DNA from: JAEUOS01 sp046160545
Lineage (GTDB): Bacteria > Pseudomonadota > Gammaproteobacteria > Burkholderiales > JAEUOS01
DNA length: 64,000 bases
Assembly: GCA_046160545.1 (NCBI GenBank)
Contig: JBJXGS010000228.1
Coordinates: 1 to 64,000 of the forward strand
Direction of reading: 5' to 3'
Shown here piece by piece: positions 62,725 through 64,000 of this stretch (position 1 is the stretch's first letter; every line of letters starts with the position of its first letter). Made by a program: the position numbers and the translations under genes. The notes beneath the pieces were generated by a model, which worked only from the letters and a program-made list of their open reading frames with translations, was not told the origin of the DNA and searched no databases.

Positions 62725-64000
62725 ATGATCCCGCAGTCGTTCATCGCCGACCTTCTGAACCGCATCGACATCGTCGATGTGGTCGGCGCGCACGTGCAGT
62801 TGAAGAAGGGTGGAGCCAACCTGATGGGGCTGTGCCCGTTTCACAACGAGAAGTCGCCGTCGTTCACAGTCAGCCCCGCCAAGCAGTTCTATCACTGCTT
62901 CGGTTGTGGCGCGCACGGTTCGGCCATCGGCTTTCTCATGGAACACGCCGGGCTGTCCTACGTGGATGCAATCCGCGATCTGGCGCAATCCATCGGCATG
63001 GTTGTGCCCGAGGAACCCGGGGCTGGCGGCCCGCGCCTGGCGGCGGACACGGCGCGCGATCTGACCGACCGGCTGGAACGCGCGGCGATGTTCTTCCAGG
63101 GGCGCCTGGAAGACGCCGAGACAGCGCGCGCCTACCTCAATGGGCGCGGCCTGACGCGGCGCGCGGCGCGCATATTTCGCATCGGCTATGCACCCGATGA
63201 GTGGAACGCCCTCAAGGAGGTGTTCGGCGAGCAATACGACGATCGCGCCATGGCCGATACGGGTCTCACCATCGACAGTGACAAGGGCACGCGCTACGAC
63301 CGTTTTCGCGGGCGGGTGATTTTCCCGATCCGCGGCACGCGCGGCGCCATCATCGGTTTCGGCGGGCGCGTCATCGGTGCGGGCGAGCCCAAGTACCTGA
63401 ATTCCCCCGAGACCCCCCTGTTTGACAAGGGCCGCGAACTCTACGGGTTGTTCGAGGCGCGCCAGGCGATCCGCGAAGCCGGTCGGGTCATCGTCGTCGA
63501 AGGCTACATGGACGTGGTCGCGCTGGCGCAGGCCGGCATAGGCTACGCGGTCGCCACCCTGGGTACAGCCTGCACGCCGGCACATGTGCAAAAGCTTGCA
63601 CGTCAGGCCGATCGTGTGGTCTTCTGTTTCGACGGCGACGCCGCTGGACGACGCGCCGCCCGGCGCGCGTTGGAGAACTCCCTGTCACTGGTCACTGACG
63701 ACAAGGTCTTCGCGTTCCTGTTCCTGCCCCCAGAGCACGACCCTGACAGCTATGTGCGTGAGCACGGACGTGCTGCCTTCGAAGCGCTCGAACGCGAGGC
63801 CTTGCCGCTCTCGCGAGTGCTGATCGACCAATTGCGCGAGGAGGCTGACCTCGGCAGCGCCGAAGGGCGTGCGGCGCTTGTCAGTGCCGCCAAGCCGCAA
63901 CTCCTGCGCATCGCCGCCCCCGGTCTGCGCTTGGGGCTGGTCAAGGAGATCGCTTTCCTGGTCGACATGATGCCAACAGAGGTGGAGCGCCTGTGCGACT
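62725..64000 (+). CDS. dnaG: DNA primase (3' end cut by window edge)
   Basis: Synthesises RNA primers for replication. The visible 425 codons contain the CHC2 zinc-finger with CPFHNEKSPSF and HCFGCGAHGSAI, the RNAP-like active-site region with GRVIFPIRGTRGAIIGFGGR, the EGYMDVVALAQAGI motif and the metal-binding FCFDGDAAGRRAARR (DGD). The ATG at 62725 opens MIPQSFIADLLNRIDIVDVV, the standard start. It is divergent from the GGDEF-EAL gene across 227 bases that hold a -10-like TAGAAT at 62664-62669 but no clear -35. rpsU is not adjacent upstream. Confidence 0.97.
   Translation, partial: MIPQSFIADLLNRIDIVDVVGAHVQLKKGGANLMGLCPFHNEKSPSFTVSPAKQFYHCFGCGAHGSAIGFLMEHAGLSYVDAIRDLAQSIGMVVPEEPGAGGPRLAADTARDLTDRLERAAMFFQGRLEDAETARAYLNGRGLTRRAARIFRIGYAPDEWNALKEVFGEQYDDRAMADTGLTIDSDKGTRYDRFRGRVIFPIRGTRGAIIGFGGRVIGAGEPKYLNSPETPLFDKGRELYGLFEARQAIREAGRVIVVEGYMDVVALAQAGIGYAVATLGTACTPAHVQKLARQADRVVFCFDGDAAGRRAARRALENSLSLVTDDKVFAFLFLPPEHDPDSYVREHGRAAFEALEREALPLSRVLIDQLREEADLGSAEGRAALVSAAKPQLLRIAAPGLRLGLVKEIAFLVDMMPTEVERLCD

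Overview
The window is GC-rich, gene-dense bacterial chromosome. The gene order map / rpsB-tsf-pyrH-frr-uppS-cdsA-dxr-rseP-bamA-skp-lpxD-fabZ-lpxA-lpxB-rnhB, the fur-bamE-dapB neighbourhood, an orphan TctC (Bug) receptor and a Lys-rich mini-protein starting PNYAFQKRQR-like all point to a betaproteobacterium, probably of the Burkholderiales/Rhodocyclales type; this is inferred from gene content and no species is claimed. I see no insertion sequence, prophage, CRISPR array or rRNA operon. There is one tRNA, tRNA-Leu(CAA). No stretch longer than about 230 bases lacks a gene.

Layout. 1-4602: the end of an mlaC-like gene, a DUF169 gene, and two tandem membrane-bound class III nucleotide cyclases, one carrying a [2Fe-2S] ferredoxin domain on a His-rich membrane anchor. 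4756-7173: fur divergent from a bamE gene fused to an NTF2-like domain, then dapB. 7266-10484: a three-gene cluster of circularly permuted ATP-grasp, alpha-E protein and Anbu (proteasome-like protease). 10500-13956: map-glnD on the minus strand, divergent from the long envelope/translation operon at 14163-28892 (ribosomal protein S2, EF-Ts, UMP kinase, ribosome recycling, undecaprenyl-PP and CDP-DAG synthesis, DXP reductoisomerase, RseP, BamA, Skp, lipid A synthesis, RNase HII, a small membrane protein). 28933-37962: a catabolic region with an IlvD/Edd sugar-acid dehydratase, a BMP-family binding protein, a TctC receptor, an Asp/Glu-racemase-like protein, an Ldh-type dehydrogenase, a FAD-linked 2-hydroxyacid dehydrogenase and two duplicated SDRs. 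37949-45157: DUF2069 and WrbA proteins, YihY, pyrF, msrA, a DUF72 protein, a metallo-beta-lactamase-fold protein, queA and tRNA-Leu. 45228-48300: an orphan PAS histidine kinase directly followed by glucokinase. 48297-59355: a complete minus-strand glycogen operon glgC-glgA-glgP-glgB-glgX-malQ, preceded by an unknown membrane protein and a GAF-GGDEF-EAL protein. 62725-64000: the 5' part of dnaG.

How genes fit together. The glg operon makes glycogen (GlgC, GlgA, GlgB) and breaks it down (GlgP, GlgX, MalQ); MalQ and GlgX release glucose that the convergent glucokinase can phosphorylate. The envelope operon couples outer-membrane protein assembly (BamA, Skp, RseP) to lipid A synthesis with many 4-base start/stop overlaps. 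The catabolic genes would take up an organic acid or sugar acid, dehydrate it and oxidise hydroxy-acid intermediates; the actual substrate cannot be read from the sequence.

Most interesting for follow-up: the Anbu cluster lacking its usual transglutaminase partner, the redox-type cyclase pair, the BamE-NTF2 fusion with no usable ATG start, the racemase-family protein that lacks its second catalytic cysteine, and the BMP-family protein without a signal peptide.
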